Below, in pieces: positions 25,083 through 34,006 of a DNA stretch of 64,000 bases. The stretch lies in the NCBI RefSeq assembly GCF_014333525.1, contig NZ_JACSCX010000005.1, forward strand, positions 1 through 64,000, written 5' to 3'. The number at the start of each line of letters is the position of its first letter. Position 1 is the stretch's first letter. The stretch is from Hymenobacter puniceus. Lineage in GTDB: Bacteria; Bacteroidota; Bacteroidia; Cytophagales; Hymenobacteraceae. The translations under genes were made by a program, and so were the position numbers. A model generated the notes under the pieces. That model was not told the DNA's origin and searched no databases. It saw only the letters and a program-made list of their open reading frames with translations.

Positions 25083-25898
25083 ATGCGTCGATTCTTGCTT
25101 AAACCCTGGCTTCTTTTCTCGCTGGCTGCTACCCTTGGCGGCACAGCAGCCTGCTCTTCTGACGGCGGCGATGGTGTGGTATTGTTTTCCGTGGAAGACG
25201 ACAAAACCTTAGGCCAGCAGGTGGCCGACCAGACCGACTCCACGTACCGCGCCAAAAGGCAATTGCTGGAGCGCAACACCCAAAACGCCCGCGCCTACCA
25301 GCTGCTCGATGGCGTAGTGAATAAGGTGCTGAACTCCGGCGAGGTGCGCTACCGCAACGAGTTTCCCTGGGACGTGAAAATCATTAAAGATGACGCCGTG
25401 CAGAATGCCTTTGCCACGCCCGGCGGCCACATCTACGTGTTTTCGGGTTTGATTAAGTTTCTGGATAATGAAAGCGAGCTGGCTGGCATCCTGGGCCACG
25501 AAATTGCGCACGCCGACCGCCGCCACACATCCAAGCAGCTGCAGCAGCAGTATGGCATCAGCTTGCTGCTGAGTTTACTAAGCGGCGACAATCCCAACCA
25601 GTTGGTGCAGATTGCTGCCGGCCTTAGCCAGCTCAAGTTCAGCCGCGACGACGAGAGCGAGGCCGACCAGTATTCGGTGACTTACCTCAACAAAACCCAG
25701 TATGCCTGCGACGGCGCGGCGGGCTTCTTTATAAAGGCGGAAGCCCAAAACCAGAGCGGCAACCCACCCGCCTTCCTAAGCACGCACCCTGCCCCGGCCA
25801 CCCGCATCCAGGAAATCCAAGCCAAAGCCGACCAACTGAATTGCCGCAGCCGCTCAGTATCCAACACCAACTTCGAAGAGCTGAAGCGCATCATTTAG
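25083..25898 (+). CDS. M48-family metallopeptidase lipoprotein
   Basis: A 271-residue lipoprotein (lipobox GGTAAC near residue 22). ATG 25083 opens the signal sequence; an upstream in-frame start at 25008 is less likely. The zinc motif HEIAH, followed by ADRRH, sits near residue 140, with the downstream Glu ligand in SRDDESEADQYS, as in M48/BepA-like peptidases. These act in the periplasm on misfolded or surplus outer-membrane proteins. A second M48 gene lies at 31800-32609. A hairpin at 25926 closes the gene. Confidence 0.92.
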   Translation: MRRFLLKPWLLFSLAATLGGTAACSSDGGDGVVLFSVEDDKTLGQQVADQTDSTYRAKRQLLERNTQNARAYQLLDGVVNKVLNSGEVRYRNEFPWDVKIIKDDAVQNAFATPGGHIYVFSGLIKFLDNESELAGILGHEIAHADRRHTSKQLQQQYGISLLLSLLSGDNPNQLVQIAAGLSQLKFSRDDESEADQYSVTYLNKTQYACDGAAGFFIKAEAQNQSGNPPAFLSTHPAPATRIQEIQAKADQLNCRSRSVSNTNFEELKRII

Positions 25899-25925
25899 CT
25901 TGAGTTGCACCAGCAAGCTTACTTC

Positions 25926-25955
25926 ATAAGCCGGCCGCCCATGCGGCCGGCTTAT
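25926..25955 (+). terminator. Terminator after the M48 peptidase gene
   Basis: A 13-base perfect stem (ATAAGCCGGCCGC with 25943-25955), a four-base loop and a following TTTTAT. It lies 27 bases after the stop. Confidence 0.9.
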
Positions 25956-26023
25956 TTTATGCGCAAATGTGTTCAGCCAACCTATCAGGTATCAATTCCG
26001 AGGATTTCCGCGTACTTGGCTGC

Positions 26024-27202
26024 ATGTCCCTGCTCAACCATCTCGGCAACCTGGCCGAACGCGCCGATTCTCTGCTGACCCGTGCCCGGGCCCGGCTTGG
26101 CTTGCTGCACCCGCTGCAGCTGATACCTTACCGCAGCTATGGCACCCCCACCCGGCTCTACGTGAAAGGCCGCCTGCTCACAGACAAAGGCATTACCGAG
26201 CCTGACGACACTGATTCGCGCCTGCACAACCTGCTGAACATGTACCGCCGTTTCGACAGCAACGAAATCGGCGGCGCGCAACTGCTGGTGCGGCCCGCCG
26301 ATGGGTCGCAGCACCCGGTTGTGACCGATGAGGAAGGGTATTTCAGTTTGAATCTGGAGCCCAGGAGCCTGCCGGAGCCAATCGACTACCTCTGGTATCC
26401 GGTGGAAGTGCTGCTGCAGCAGGTGCCTCACCCCTACACTGCCGCCGAACTGCAGACTATGGCGCCGGTGCTTATTCCGCCCGCCGATGCGGAATACGGC
26501 ATTATTTCCGACATCGACGATACTGTTATTCAGACTTCAGCCACCAATCTGCTGCGCATGGCGCGCACGGTGCTGGTGCGTAATGCTCGCTCACGCTTGC
26601 CGTTTAAGGGTGTGGCTGAGTTTTACCGGCAGTTACAGGTGGGCCGCAACGGCAAGCGCAACAACCCCTTCTTCTACGTCAGCAGTTCTCCCTGGAACCT
26701 GTATGATCTGCTGGAAGACTTTCTGAATCTCAACGACATTCCGCCCGGCCCGCTGTTGTTACGGGATATGGCTCTAGCCGGCAAGAAATCCAGTGATGCC
26801 TCAGCCCACCACGGCCACAAGCTCAAGGAAATCGACAATCTACTGCTCACCTACCCTACCTTACCGTTCATCCTCATCGGCGACTCAGGCCAGGAAGACG
26901 CCAATATCTATCGGGAAGTGGTGCGCCGCCACCCGGGCCGCGTACTGGCCATCTACATCCGCGACGTGAACCTGCCCGACCGCGCAAGCCTGGTAGAGCG
27001 CGTATCCGAAGAGTTGCGCGGAGAAAAAGTGGAAATGCTGCTGGTGCAGGATACTGTGCAGGCCGCTGAGCATGCGGTTAAGGCCGGGTTTATCTTCCAG
27101 GAGGCTGTTTCGGCCATAGAACAGGAAAAGCAGAAAGACGAAGCCGCTGATACCGAGGACGACCTGGATGGCGAAGGCACCGGCGAGCCGGTGATGAGCT
27201 AG
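26024..27202 (+). CDS. App1-type phosphatase domain protein (DUF2183)
   Basis: A 392-residue soluble protein. ATG 26024 (MSLLNHLGNLAERAD) matches the usual N-terminus; ATG 25967 would start directly behind the terminator hairpin. The N-terminal half is beta-rich (RSYGTPTRLYVKGRLL), and the C-terminal HAD-like half carries DIDDTVIQT (catalytic Asp pair), SSSPWNLYD and GDSGQEDANIY. In yeast the family member App1 is a phosphatidate phosphatase; the bacterial substrate is unknown. The last about 40 residues are acidic and low in complexity. A large nested hairpin follows. Confidence 0.88.
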   Translation: MSLLNHLGNLAERADSLLTRARARLGLLHPLQLIPYRSYGTPTRLYVKGRLLTDKGITEPDDTDSRLHNLLNMYRRFDSNEIGGAQLLVRPADGSQHPVVTDEEGYFSLNLEPRSLPEPIDYLWYPVEVLLQQVPHPYTAAELQTMAPVLIPPADAEYGIISDIDDTVIQTSATNLLRMARTVLVRNARSRLPFKGVAEFYRQLQVGRNGKRNNPFFYVSSSPWNLYDLLEDFLNLNDIPPGPLLLRDMALAGKKSSDASAHHGHKLKEIDNLLLTYPTLPFILIGDSGQEDANIYREVVRRHPGRVLAIYIRDVNLPDRASLVERVSEELRGEKVEMLLVQDTVQAAEHAVKAGFIFQEAVSAIEQEKQKDEAADTEDDLDGEGTGEPVMS

Positions 27203-27222
27203 GGCATCTTACTCAGTTAAAT

Positions 27223-27323
27223 CTGCCCTCCCGAACAACGCAAAACACCTTATCACGCCAGGACTGCCACCGAAGGTCCTCGTTACAAGATGATAAGGTG
27301 TCTTGCTCTACTCGGGAGGGCAG
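27223..27323. repeat. Triple-nested inverted repeat between converging genes
   Basis: CTGCCCTCCCGA (27223-27234) pairs with 27312-27323, ACACCTTATCA (27245-27255) with 27291-27301, and inside AGGAC with GTCCT. All stems share one axis, so the region folds into one long hairpin of about 100 bases. It could end both flanking genes or be a miniature mobile element. Confidence 0.85.
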
Positions 27324-27339
27324 CCTTTCCTTGCACTCT

Positions 27340-27801
27340 CTAGCTCGAATGGTCGGCGACAATAACCCACTGGCCGTTCAGGCGGCGCAGCACTAGCAGG
27401 TAATGGCCTTGCAGGTTGCCGGCGGTGGGGCGGGTAAGGTGCCAGCGGCCAACCACCTGTGCCGTTTCCGGAGTGAGCGGCGTGATGCGCAGGCCATCGA
27501 AGCGGAGCTGGCCCATGGCTTCGGCGCTGGGGTAGCTGCGGCGGTAGTTGTCGAGGGTGCGCTGCCAGCCATAGGTGAGGCCGCTTTTCCCGATAAATAC
27601 CAGCGAATCGTTCTGCCAGTACCCCTGCATAAACCCCGCCACGTCGCCACGGTTCCAGGCGGCAGTCTGCGTGGTTAGCAGCTGCCCAATGGCCCGGCGC
27701 GCTTCAGCGGGCGTTTCGGCGGTAGTCTCAACCAAGGTACCAGACCGGCTGGCAGTACAAGCCAGCAGCAAACCCAGGGGCAGAACTGCAAATCGATTCA
27801 T
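27340..27801 (-). CDS. SnoaL/DUF4440-like lipoprotein
   Basis: A 153-residue lipoprotein (lipobox LLLAC at about residue 15) with the NTF2-like cone fold. The pattern LTTQTAAWNRGDVAGFMQGYW, SLVFIGKSGLTYG and GRWHLTR, ending HYLLVLRRLNGQWVIVADHSS, is typical of DUF4440/SnoaL-like proteins. Members of this fold include enzymes and ligand binders; the substrate here is not predictable. It is monocistronic. Confidence 0.88.
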   Translation of the reverse strand: MNRFAVLPLGLLLACTASRSGTLVETTAETPAEARRAIGQLLTTQTAAWNRGDVAGFMQGYWQNDSLVFIGKSGLTYGWQRTLDNYRRSYPSAEAMGQLRFDGLRITPLTPETAQVVGRWHLTRPTAGNLQGHYLLVLRRLNGQWVIVADHSS

Positions 27802-27925
27802 ATAAAACAGGTAATTACAGGAAGTGTGAGTGGAGCGTAGCAGGCCAGCAGTGGCCGCCCTCGTGCAGAAGTCACGAAGATGAAGACTCCCGCCGAGTTT
27901 ACCAGCAGGCCGACTGACAGCAGTA

Positions 27926-28762
27926 TTAGTTGAGCAGTTCGCGCACGTAGGCGGTACCTCCCAGGCGGCGCATGTTGCGCACTACCCGGCGCTGCTTGGC
28001 GCGAGCCTGGGGCCCAGGATTACTGGCCCGGAACCGCAGCGGGTTGGGCAGCACACCTGCTAGCAGGGCAGCTTCCTGGCGGTTGAGGCGGCTGGCCGGC
28101 TTGCGGAAATAGCGCTGTGAGGCAGCTTCCACCCCAAAGGTGCAGTCGCCCATTTCCGCCACGCTCAAGTACATTTCCATGATGCGCCGTTTGTCCCAGA
28201 GCAGCTCAATGAGCACCGTGAAGTAGGCTTCAGCCGCCTTGCGGATATAGCTGCGGCCGTGCCACAAAAACACATTTTTGGCTACCTGCTGCGTGATAGT
28301 GCTGCCACCACGCAGCTGCTTGCCTCCACCGAAGTTGTTTTTGGCCGCTTTCCACAGAGCATTGCCATCGAAGCCATGGTGTAGCAGAAAGCGTTGATCT
28401 TCGGCCGCAATAAGCGCCAGCGGCACTTCCGCCGATACTTCATCTAGGCTTTTAAAATGGTATTTGATGCGCCGGTCGTGTTCCTGAATGCCGTAGTAGC
28501 CGAAGCCCACGGGCGCGTGGGCGCGGCGGTCCAGCATCAGCCAAGTGGCCGGCGGCGCCACCCACCGGTAGATGAGCACCCAAGCCACCGAGGTCAGAAA
28601 AAGGGCTGCCAGTACCTGTAATGCCACTTGCCGTGTTTGCCGCCACACTTTGCTATAATCCGTTGCCACAGGCGCCTCGCTGAAAATATCTAGCAGAATT
28701 GCTGGAGCCAAAATGGCCTCATCTGGCGCAAAAGTAGCATGTTGGGGACCATTGGCCGGCAT
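27926..28762 (-). CDS. mtgA: Monofunctional peptidoglycan transglycosylase (GT51)
   Basis: A 278-residue inner-membrane enzyme that polymerises lipid II into glycan strands. A cytoplasmic N-terminus of about 45 residues precedes one membrane helix (VLAALFLTSVAWVLIY). The GT51 motifs follow: AAEDQRFLLHHGFD with the catalytic Glu, RGGSTITQQVAKN, KAAEAYFTVLIE and the LLAGVLPNPLRF end block. No transpeptidase domain is fused. It is divergent from the Lon-N-domain gene, with only 47 bases between starts. The N-terminus before the helix is longer than usual, so a later start is possible. Confidence 0.93.
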   Translation of the reverse strand: MPANGPQHATFAPDEAILAPAILLDIFSEAPVATDYSKVWRQTRQVALQVLAALFLTSVAWVLIYRWVAPPATWLMLDRRAHAPVGFGYYGIQEHDRRIKYHFKSLDEVSAEVPLALIAAEDQRFLLHHGFDGNALWKAAKNNFGGGKQLRGGSTITQQVAKNVFLWHGRSYIRKAAEAYFTVLIELLWDKRRIMEMYLSVAEMGDCTFGVEAASQRYFRKPASRLNRQEAALLAGVLPNPLRFRASNPGPQARAKQRRVVRNMRRLGGTAYVRELLN

Positions 28763-28809
28763 GTTTCTGGTTTTCGACTACCTTTTCACTGTTCTTTTGT
28801 TTACAAGCC

Positions 28810-29445
28810 ATGTCGCGTCTGCTAGCCTTATTTCCGCTTAATCTGGTTGTTTTTCCTGGGGAAAAGCTCAATCTGCACATCTTCGAGCCTCGCTACCGCC
28901 AGTTGGTGCGCGACTGCCTGAGTGAGGGCATTACCTTCGGCATCCCACCTTACCGCAACGAGGCCGTGAGCATGCTGGGCACTGAAATGCAGCTGATTGG
29001 CGTCGAGAAAAGCTACGACAGCGGGGAGCTGGATATTCGCACCCGTGCCGTTGGCGTGTTTCGCATCGAGGAGTTTTACCGGCAGGCACCGGGCAAGCTC
29101 TACGCCGGTGGCCTGATAGAAGAAGTAGCCGACGACAACACGCCCGATATACTGCTGCAGGCGCGTATCACGGCACAAGTAGAGCAGCTATATGATATTC
29201 TGGGGCTGCGCAAGCTCATGCAAGAGTTGCCGGCCAACTACCGGGTGTATGACATTGCGCATCATCTGGGGCTAAGCACCGAGCAGGAGTTTCAACTGCT
29301 GGAGGCCGAAACTGAAATTGAGCGTCAGGAACTGGTGCTGGAGCATTTAGAGCACATTCTGCCGGTATTGCTTGAAACCGAGCGGCTTAAAGAACGGGTG
29401 CGCCTCAATGGGCATTTTAAAAACCTGACCCCGCCGAATTTCTGA
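28810..29445 (+). CDS. Lon N-terminal (LON substrate-binding) domain protein
   Basis: A 211-residue cytoplasmic protein beginning MSRLLALFPLNLVVFPGE, the typical start of the LON_substr_bdg domain. The phrases LNLHIFEPRYRQLV and GITFGIPP and the C-terminal helical half (LEAETEIERQELVLEHLEHI) fit stand-alone members. No protease or ATPase domain is attached. Such proteins are presumed to bind peptides or act in protein quality control, but no activity is established. It is divergent from mtgA. Confidence 0.9.
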   Translation: MSRLLALFPLNLVVFPGEKLNLHIFEPRYRQLVRDCLSEGITFGIPPYRNEAVSMLGTEMQLIGVEKSYDSGELDIRTRAVGVFRIEEFYRQAPGKLYAGGLIEEVADDNTPDILLQARITAQVEQLYDILGLRKLMQELPANYRVYDIAHHLGLSTEQEFQLLEAETEIERQELVLEHLEHILPVLLETERLKERVRLNGHFKNLTPPNF

Positions 29446-29522
29446 TCTGACACGAAAGCCACTGGTTCTGGCCCGAACGATAAGGCGGCCTTCCTACGTA
29501 TAGCAAGTAGCGTTCTATTGGC

Positions 29523-30776
29523 ATGCCTGTGGCTTCTTTCTCAACCTTGTTTTTGTATTTGCTGGCGGCGCTGGCAGCGGCTCTCACGGCCTGGCTGCTG
29601 GTTCGCTACCGCCAGGAACGGCACTATCGGCGGCGGCCTTATGTGGCGCCGGCTCACAACGACTGGCTGCTTCATCTGCCTGACCCGGCAACTCCGCTAC
29701 TGCACCGCGTGGCCTTGCTCGGCGACCCGGGAGCCGTGGCCACTGACGGCACCGACAACTTACTGAAACTACTGCAGCACTGGCAGCAGGAAACCGGCCC
29801 GGCCGGCACCGTCATCATCCTCGGCGACAATGTCTACCCTACAGGGCTGCCGGCACCGGAGCACATCGGCCGCGCCGCCGCCGAAAAGCACCTGAACGCG
29901 CTGCTGGACGTGCTCCGGCCTTTTCCTGGCCGGGTGGTATTTCTTAGCGGCAACCACGACTGGAACAAAGGCCGCCCGGACGGCTACGAGTACCTGCTGC
30001 GCCAGGAAGCCTACATCCGCGAAAAGCTTCCGACAGCGCAGTACTTGCCGGCGGGCGGCACACCCGGCCCCGTGGCGCTGCAGCTAGCCGATGGTGTGCT
30101 GCTGCTGGTGCTCAACACGCAATGGTGGGTGCAGCAGGGCCCGCGCCCGATGTCTGATACCAAGCAGCCGTTCCGGCAGCTGCAGCAATTACTGGTAGAG
30201 AACCAGCACCAGCGCATTGTGGTGGCCGGGCATCACCCCTTGTACTCCAACGCCCTGCACGGCGGCAAGTTCACGGCCAAGCAGCACGTGTTTCCGCTCA
30301 CAACCGTGCATAAACGTGCCTATGTACCGCTGCCGTTTATTGGTTCTTTGCTGCCGCTGTACCGCAAGCTGGTAGGTGCCGCCGAAGATATGGCCCACCC
30401 CCGCTACCGAAAAATGCGCCGCCGCCTGCTACGGGTGCTGCATCAGCATCGGCACTTGGTGTACGCTGCCGGCCACGACCATAATCTGCAGTATTTCGAG
30501 CAGCATGGCAGCCACTACCTCGTGAGTGGCGCTGGCAGCAAAACGGCATTCGTGCAGAAAGGCGGGCAAGCTACTTTCGTGCACGAAAACAAAGGATTTT
30601 TCAGCCTGGACTATTATACCAACGGCGAAACGTGGCTGCGTACGCTGGAGCCTGACGCTACCGGCGCGCCGCTGCCCGAAGTGTTTCGCCAGCGCCTCTA
30701 CCCTAGCCCAATGGTAGCAGCACCCTTGGTGCCGTCGGTGGTGGTGGTGCCGCTGGCGGCAGAACTGCCCTTATAG
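29523..30776 (+). CDS. Membrane-anchored metallophosphoesterase
   Basis: A 417-residue protein with one N-terminal membrane helix (FLYLLAALAAALTAWLLV), so the domain probably faces the periplasm. All calcineurin-type metal motifs are visible: LLGDPGA, ILGDNVYPTGLP, SGNHDWNKG, AGHHPLYSN and AAGHDHNLQY. The spacing and phrases such as TQWWVQQG, PLYRKLVGAAEDMAHPRY and VSGAGSKTAFV are those I recall from the N-terminal half of long Bacteroidota proteins in which a kinase-like GDWDRH region and a barrel follow. Here it stands alone, and the kinase-like parts are separate genes at 18.7-22.0 kb. Its end overlaps the converging lipid kinase gene by six bases. Confidence 0.9.
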   Translation: MPVASFSTLFLYLLAALAAALTAWLLVRYRQERHYRRRPYVAPAHNDWLLHLPDPATPLLHRVALLGDPGAVATDGTDNLLKLLQHWQQETGPAGTVIILGDNVYPTGLPAPEHIGRAAAEKHLNALLDVLRPFPGRVVFLSGNHDWNKGRPDGYEYLLRQEAYIREKLPTAQYLPAGGTPGPVALQLADGVLLLVLNTQWWVQQGPRPMSDTKQPFRQLQQLLVENQHQRIVVAGHHPLYSNALHGGKFTAKQHVFPLTTVHKRAYVPLPFIGSLLPLYRKLVGAAEDMAHPRYRKMRRRLLRVLHQHRHLVYAAGHDHNLQYFEQHGSHYLVSGAGSKTAFVQKGGQATFVHENKGFFSLDYYTNGETWLRTLEPDATGAPLPEVFRQRLYPSPMVAAPLVPSVVVVPLAAELPL

Positions 30777-31688
30777 CACCGGGGCCTCCGGCACCAGCAC
30801 TCGAAGGCTACGCGGCCGGATCTGCACTTCAATGGGCGTAGTAAGGTAGCAGGGCTCACCATCTATCTGGCACAGCACCTGCGTGGCACCAGGAACCGTA
30901 ATGCAAACCTGCCGGCCCCGCAGCCGCCGAGTATATTCTGAAGCGTCAAACCCAGCCGTATAGAGGTTATACAGGATTCCGGGGGCAGCAGTACCAGGGA
31001 AAGGTTCGATCAGACAAACCTCAAATTCGCCATCATCGAGGTGGCTGTCGGGGTTGATGATGACGTTGCTGCCGAACGTGCGGGCGTTGGCAATCGTGAG
31101 CATGAACGCCGGGCCCTCCCACTGGTCGTGCTCGGTTGCAATCTGGTAAATGGCTGGCGTGTAGCTCAGATACTCCTGCGTGGCAATGCGCACATATGCA
31201 CCAGGCCCGCGGGTGTCGCCTTGGTTGAACCGCTCCACAATCAAAGCATTGAAGCCCAGATCAGCTAAATGCGCCGCAAACCGGCCATTGATCTGCAGCG
31301 TATCGATGGCGTGTATCTGGTGCTGCCATGTCAGTTTCAGGGCCTCCTGCGTGTCCTGCGGAATTCCCAGATCCTTGGACAAGCCATTGCCAGAGCCAAG
31401 CGGCAGTATGCCCAGCGGTATCCTTCCATCAAGTAGGGCCTCCGCCACCAGACTTACGGTTCCGTCGCCGCCGGCAGCAAACACGGCATCGTAGGTGTGC
31501 TGCTGCAGGTGTTGCTGCAGGTGTTCCAGGTCGTTTTTGCCAGTGGTATGGTGGAAATGAGCCGTGCGGCCTCGCTCAGTACAATAGGCCGTGATAGAGC
31601 TTTCCAGTTCCGCCTTGCTGATATCCCCCGACACCGGGTTCAACACAAACAGTAAGGTGCGTAGTGGCACTGAAACAGGAACAGACAT
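30771..31688 (-). CDS. Diacylglycerol-kinase-family lipid kinase
   Basis: A 305-residue soluble kinase of the DagK/YegS type. ATG 31688 (MSVPVSVPLRTLLFVLNP) starts at the family N-terminus. The nucleotide site GGDGTVSLVAEAL, the LPLGSGNGLSKDLG motif and the C-terminal beta-sandwich with DDGEFEVCLI and QIDGEPCY are present. Members phosphorylate diacylglycerol or related lipids at the membrane face; the exact lipid is unknown. The gene converges with and overlaps the metallophosphoesterase by six bases. Confidence 0.92.
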   Translation of the reverse strand: MSVPVSVPLRTLLFVLNPVSGDISKAELESSITAYCTERGRTAHFHHTTGKNDLEHLQQHLQQHTYDAVFAAGGDGTVSLVAEALLDGRIPLGILPLGSGNGLSKDLGIPQDTQEALKLTWQHQIHAIDTLQINGRFAAHLADLGFNALIVERFNQGDTRGPGAYVRIATQEYLSYTPAIYQIATEHDQWEGPAFMLTIANARTFGSNVIINPDSHLDDGEFEVCLIEPFPGTAAPGILYNLYTAGFDASEYTRRLRGRQVCITVPGATQVLCQIDGEPCYLTTPIEVQIRPRSLRVLVPEAPVL

Positions 31689-31799
31689 GTCAAAGGAAGG
31701 TAATGCGTGTGCGAAAACAAAGATATACATCTACCAAACCACAGAGGCCGACCACAGGGCCGGCCTCACAGGACAGTAACGCAAGAACATCAGGAGTGG

Positions 31800-32609
31800 C
31801 TAGGGCTTCAGGCCGGTCGGCACCCCTTGCGGATACTCGGTAGCAATGGCCTGCTCCAGCTCGCCGATCCGGTTGCCGGGGTTGGGGTGCGTGCTCATAA
31901 ACTCCGGCTGGCCACCGCCACCACCGGCCTTTTCCAGCACTTGCATTACCTGAATCATGGCCCGGGGGTCGTAGCCAGCCTTGGCAGTGTAGGAAACAGC
32001 CAGCCGGTCAGATTCCAACTCATCTTCCCGGCCAAAGCGCAGCGTCATTAGCTTGCCTACCATGGCGGCGGCAGCAGCACCGGCAGCTGTAGCGGGGCGG
32101 TCAGGGTCGTACATGCCAATAGCGGCAGCGCCACTTAATCCCTGCGTCAGCTGCGACTTGGCAATCTGCTCGGCAGAGTGGCGGCCGACTACGTGACCAA
32201 CTTCGTGGGCCAGCACACCAGCCACCTGGCCTTCGCTCCGCAGGTTTTTCAGCAAACCAGCCGTTATGAATACCTGGCCGCCGGGCAGAGCAAAGGCGTT
32301 GATGGTGTTTTCATCGGCCAGCAAATGAAACTGAAACTTGTAGGGGCTCTGGCCCGCCTTGGTGTTCCGGACGATATCCTGCCCAATCTGCTCGACGCGG
32401 GCACTGGCCTGGCGGTCGGGGTGCAGGCCGCCGTACTGCTGGGCCATTTCGGGAGCAGCCTGCAGACCCAGCGCAATTTCCTGCTCGGCTGTCATATCCA
32501 CGTGCTGAACCTCTCCAGTCACCTCATTCACAGATCGTTTGCAGTAGTAGGTTAGAAGGGTTACGCCAGCCATCAGCAGGGCAATAATGAAGCGAAGATT
32601 TCCTCTCAT
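31800..32609 (-). CDS. M48-family metallopeptidase, exported
   Basis: A 269-residue protein with an N-terminal hydrophobic segment (FIIALLMAGVTLLTYYC) that could be a lipoprotein signal with Cys 23. The zinc motif HEVGH followed by VVGRH, the FALPGGQVFITAGLL lead-in and the downstream Glu in FGREDELESDRL are intact, as are the closing STHPNPGNRI residues of BepA/YcaL-like peptidases. It probably degrades or checks envelope proteins. It is the second M48 peptidase in the window and is monocistronic. Confidence 0.93.
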   Translation of the reverse strand: MRGNLRFIIALLMAGVTLLTYYCKRSVNEVTGEVQHVDMTAEQEIALGLQAAPEMAQQYGGLHPDRQASARVEQIGQDIVRNTKAGQSPYKFQFHLLADENTINAFALPGGQVFITAGLLKNLRSEGQVAGVLAHEVGHVVGRHSAEQIAKSQLTQGLSGAAAIGMYDPDRPATAAGAAAAAMVGKLMTLRFGREDELESDRLAVSYTAKAGYDPRAMIQVMQVLEKAGGGGGQPEFMSTHPNPGNRIGELEQAIATEYPQGVPTGLKP

Positions 32610-32800
32610 GGTTGGAGTTAGTTGAAAAGGGAGCGAAAGAGAGAATATGCCGTTCTAACGGCTATTTGGGCTTGTAACGGGCCCTAGCAGGCAGGGTTGC
32701 CTACCCTATATACCCAAAAGGCTGGCTTCGTCGTATGTGTCCCCATCAGGCCGGCTGGCCCCTCTCCCTTCTCTTCTTTCACCACTATTCCTCCTCTCCC

Positions 32801-32995
32801 ATGAATCAGAAACGCACTTTCGGCGCTATCCTCACCATACTGGGTATCGTCGGTATCATTTATGGCGCACTGGGCTTCCTGCACATGGCTGGCGTATCGC
32901 TGAGCAAAGTCAATTCCATCGTGCCGTTTGCCGTGGGCCTGATTTTCTTCTTTGCAGGCATCAACCTGGTGAAAGCAACCGGCGACCGGGCGTAG
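32801..32995 (+). CDS. Small two-helix membrane protein
   Basis: A 64-residue protein starting at ATG 32801 (MNQKRTFGAILTILG) with two membrane helices separated by a short polar loop (MAGVSLSKVNS) and a short basic tail. I recognise it as a type of small conserved Bacteroidota membrane protein, without known function. The longer open frame from 32735 adds a Pro/Ser-rich leader with no support. A terminator follows 18 bases after the stop. Confidence 0.8.
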   Translation: MNQKRTFGAILTILGIVGIIYGALGFLHMAGVSLSKVNSIVPFAVGLIFFFAGINLVKATGDRA

Positions 32996-33013
32996 CGCCA
33001 TAGCTACTCCGCA

Positions 33014-33047
33014 GAAAGGGCCCGTCTGGATTCAGACGGGCCCTTTC
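33014..33047. terminator. Terminator between converging genes
   Basis: A 15-base perfect stem (GAAAGGGCCCGTCTG at 33014-33028 with 33033-33047) and a four-base loop. It serves the small membrane protein gene and, from the other side, the L,D-transpeptidase gene. Confidence 0.88.
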
Positions 33048-33075
33048 TATTATTTTATTAGAGAATTTGGCAGGA

Positions 33076-33897
33076 TTATGCTCCCGGCAGGCCACGCCAC
33101 TGCGCAAAAGCCAGCAAGGCCGGATCGAGCTGCAGCCAGCTTGAGGTGTAGGAAGCACTACTAGGCCCGTGCGCAAACACCACCGACCCATTGCGGATAG
33201 CCCGAATGATGGTGGGCGCCTGCGTAACCGGCAGCGCCGGACAGCCCTGGCTCCGGCCCAGGCGGCCATGCTGACGCACAAACTGCTCACTCACATACTC
33301 AGCCCCATGCACGACCACTGCCCGACTGGCCGCGTTAGTGTTGTGGCGGGCGTCTTGGCCGTGCAGCTTCAACGACAGGCCATGCTTGCCCTGATAGGTC
33401 TGGCCGGTTACGTAGAACCCGAGGCTGCTCATTTCCGAGCCCTCCACATTGGAAAAGCGTTGGGCCATGTTGTCGCCGGTATTTTTGCCGTGCGCTACCA
33501 GCGTATGAAACAACACCTTCTGCTGCTTCAGATCAATCACCCATAGCCGTTTTTGGGTGCTGGGCAACGAAAAATCGATGATGGTAACCACTGGCTGCTT
33601 GGCTACGCCCCTGCGGTGCAGGCTATAATAGCCAAGCAAGGCTTCTCGGTAAACATTCGGGGAAAGCCCATAGCTGGTAAGCCGAGCCCCGGTGTAGCTA
33701 CTTAATGTATACTGCTCGAAAGCTGCCAGATAATGGACGCGCAGAGCACGGCTATTGATGTCGCCTACAGGCCCAGAATCGGTACGGGAGCCTGCAACCG
33801 GTGAAGCAGTAAAGAGGCTGGCAGCAAGAAGTAGCGTGGCTACGGCAGTCGGTGCAAAGGTCATCGGCTGAACAGGCAGAATAAGTCGGGAAGGCAA
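33076..33897 (-). CDS. Murein L,D-transpeptidase-like exported protein
   Basis: A 273-residue protein with a signal peptide (start at 33897 or at ATG 33864, which opens MTFAPTAVATLL). The mature part holds the catalytic layout of the murein L,D-transpeptidase catalytic domain family: a His in VVVHGAEYVSEQFV and the Cys in GRLGRSQGCPALP, with strands LWVIDLKQQKVLF before it. Such enzymes crosslink peptidoglycan or attach proteins to it in the periplasm; whether this one crosslinks or trims is unknown. It is monocistronic. Confidence 0.9.
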   Translation of the reverse strand: MPSRLILPVQPMTFAPTAVATLLLAASLFTASPVAGSRTDSGPVGDINSRALRVHYLAAFEQYTLSSYTGARLTSYGLSPNVYREALLGYYSLHRRGVAKQPVVTIIDFSLPSTQKRLWVIDLKQQKVLFHTLVAHGKNTGDNMAQRFSNVEGSEMSSLGFYVTGQTYQGKHGLSLKLHGQDARHNTNAASRAVVVHGAEYVSEQFVRQHGRLGRSQGCPALPVTQAPTIIRAIRNGSVVFAHGPSSASYTSSWLQLDPALLAFAQWRGLPGA

Positions 33898-34006
33898 GCA
33901 AAAACTCCGGGCCCGGATTGGGGTTTACAAAAATAGTATTTTAGCGCATTCAATCCTGCTGATGCCAACCCTTTTTAGCAGGCAGTCAGTTCCGTACCTT
34001 CCGCTT

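Noticed and set aside
25967..26023. Upstream start of the App1-type phosphatase
   Set aside because: It would begin right behind a terminator hairpin and add residues not seen in the family.
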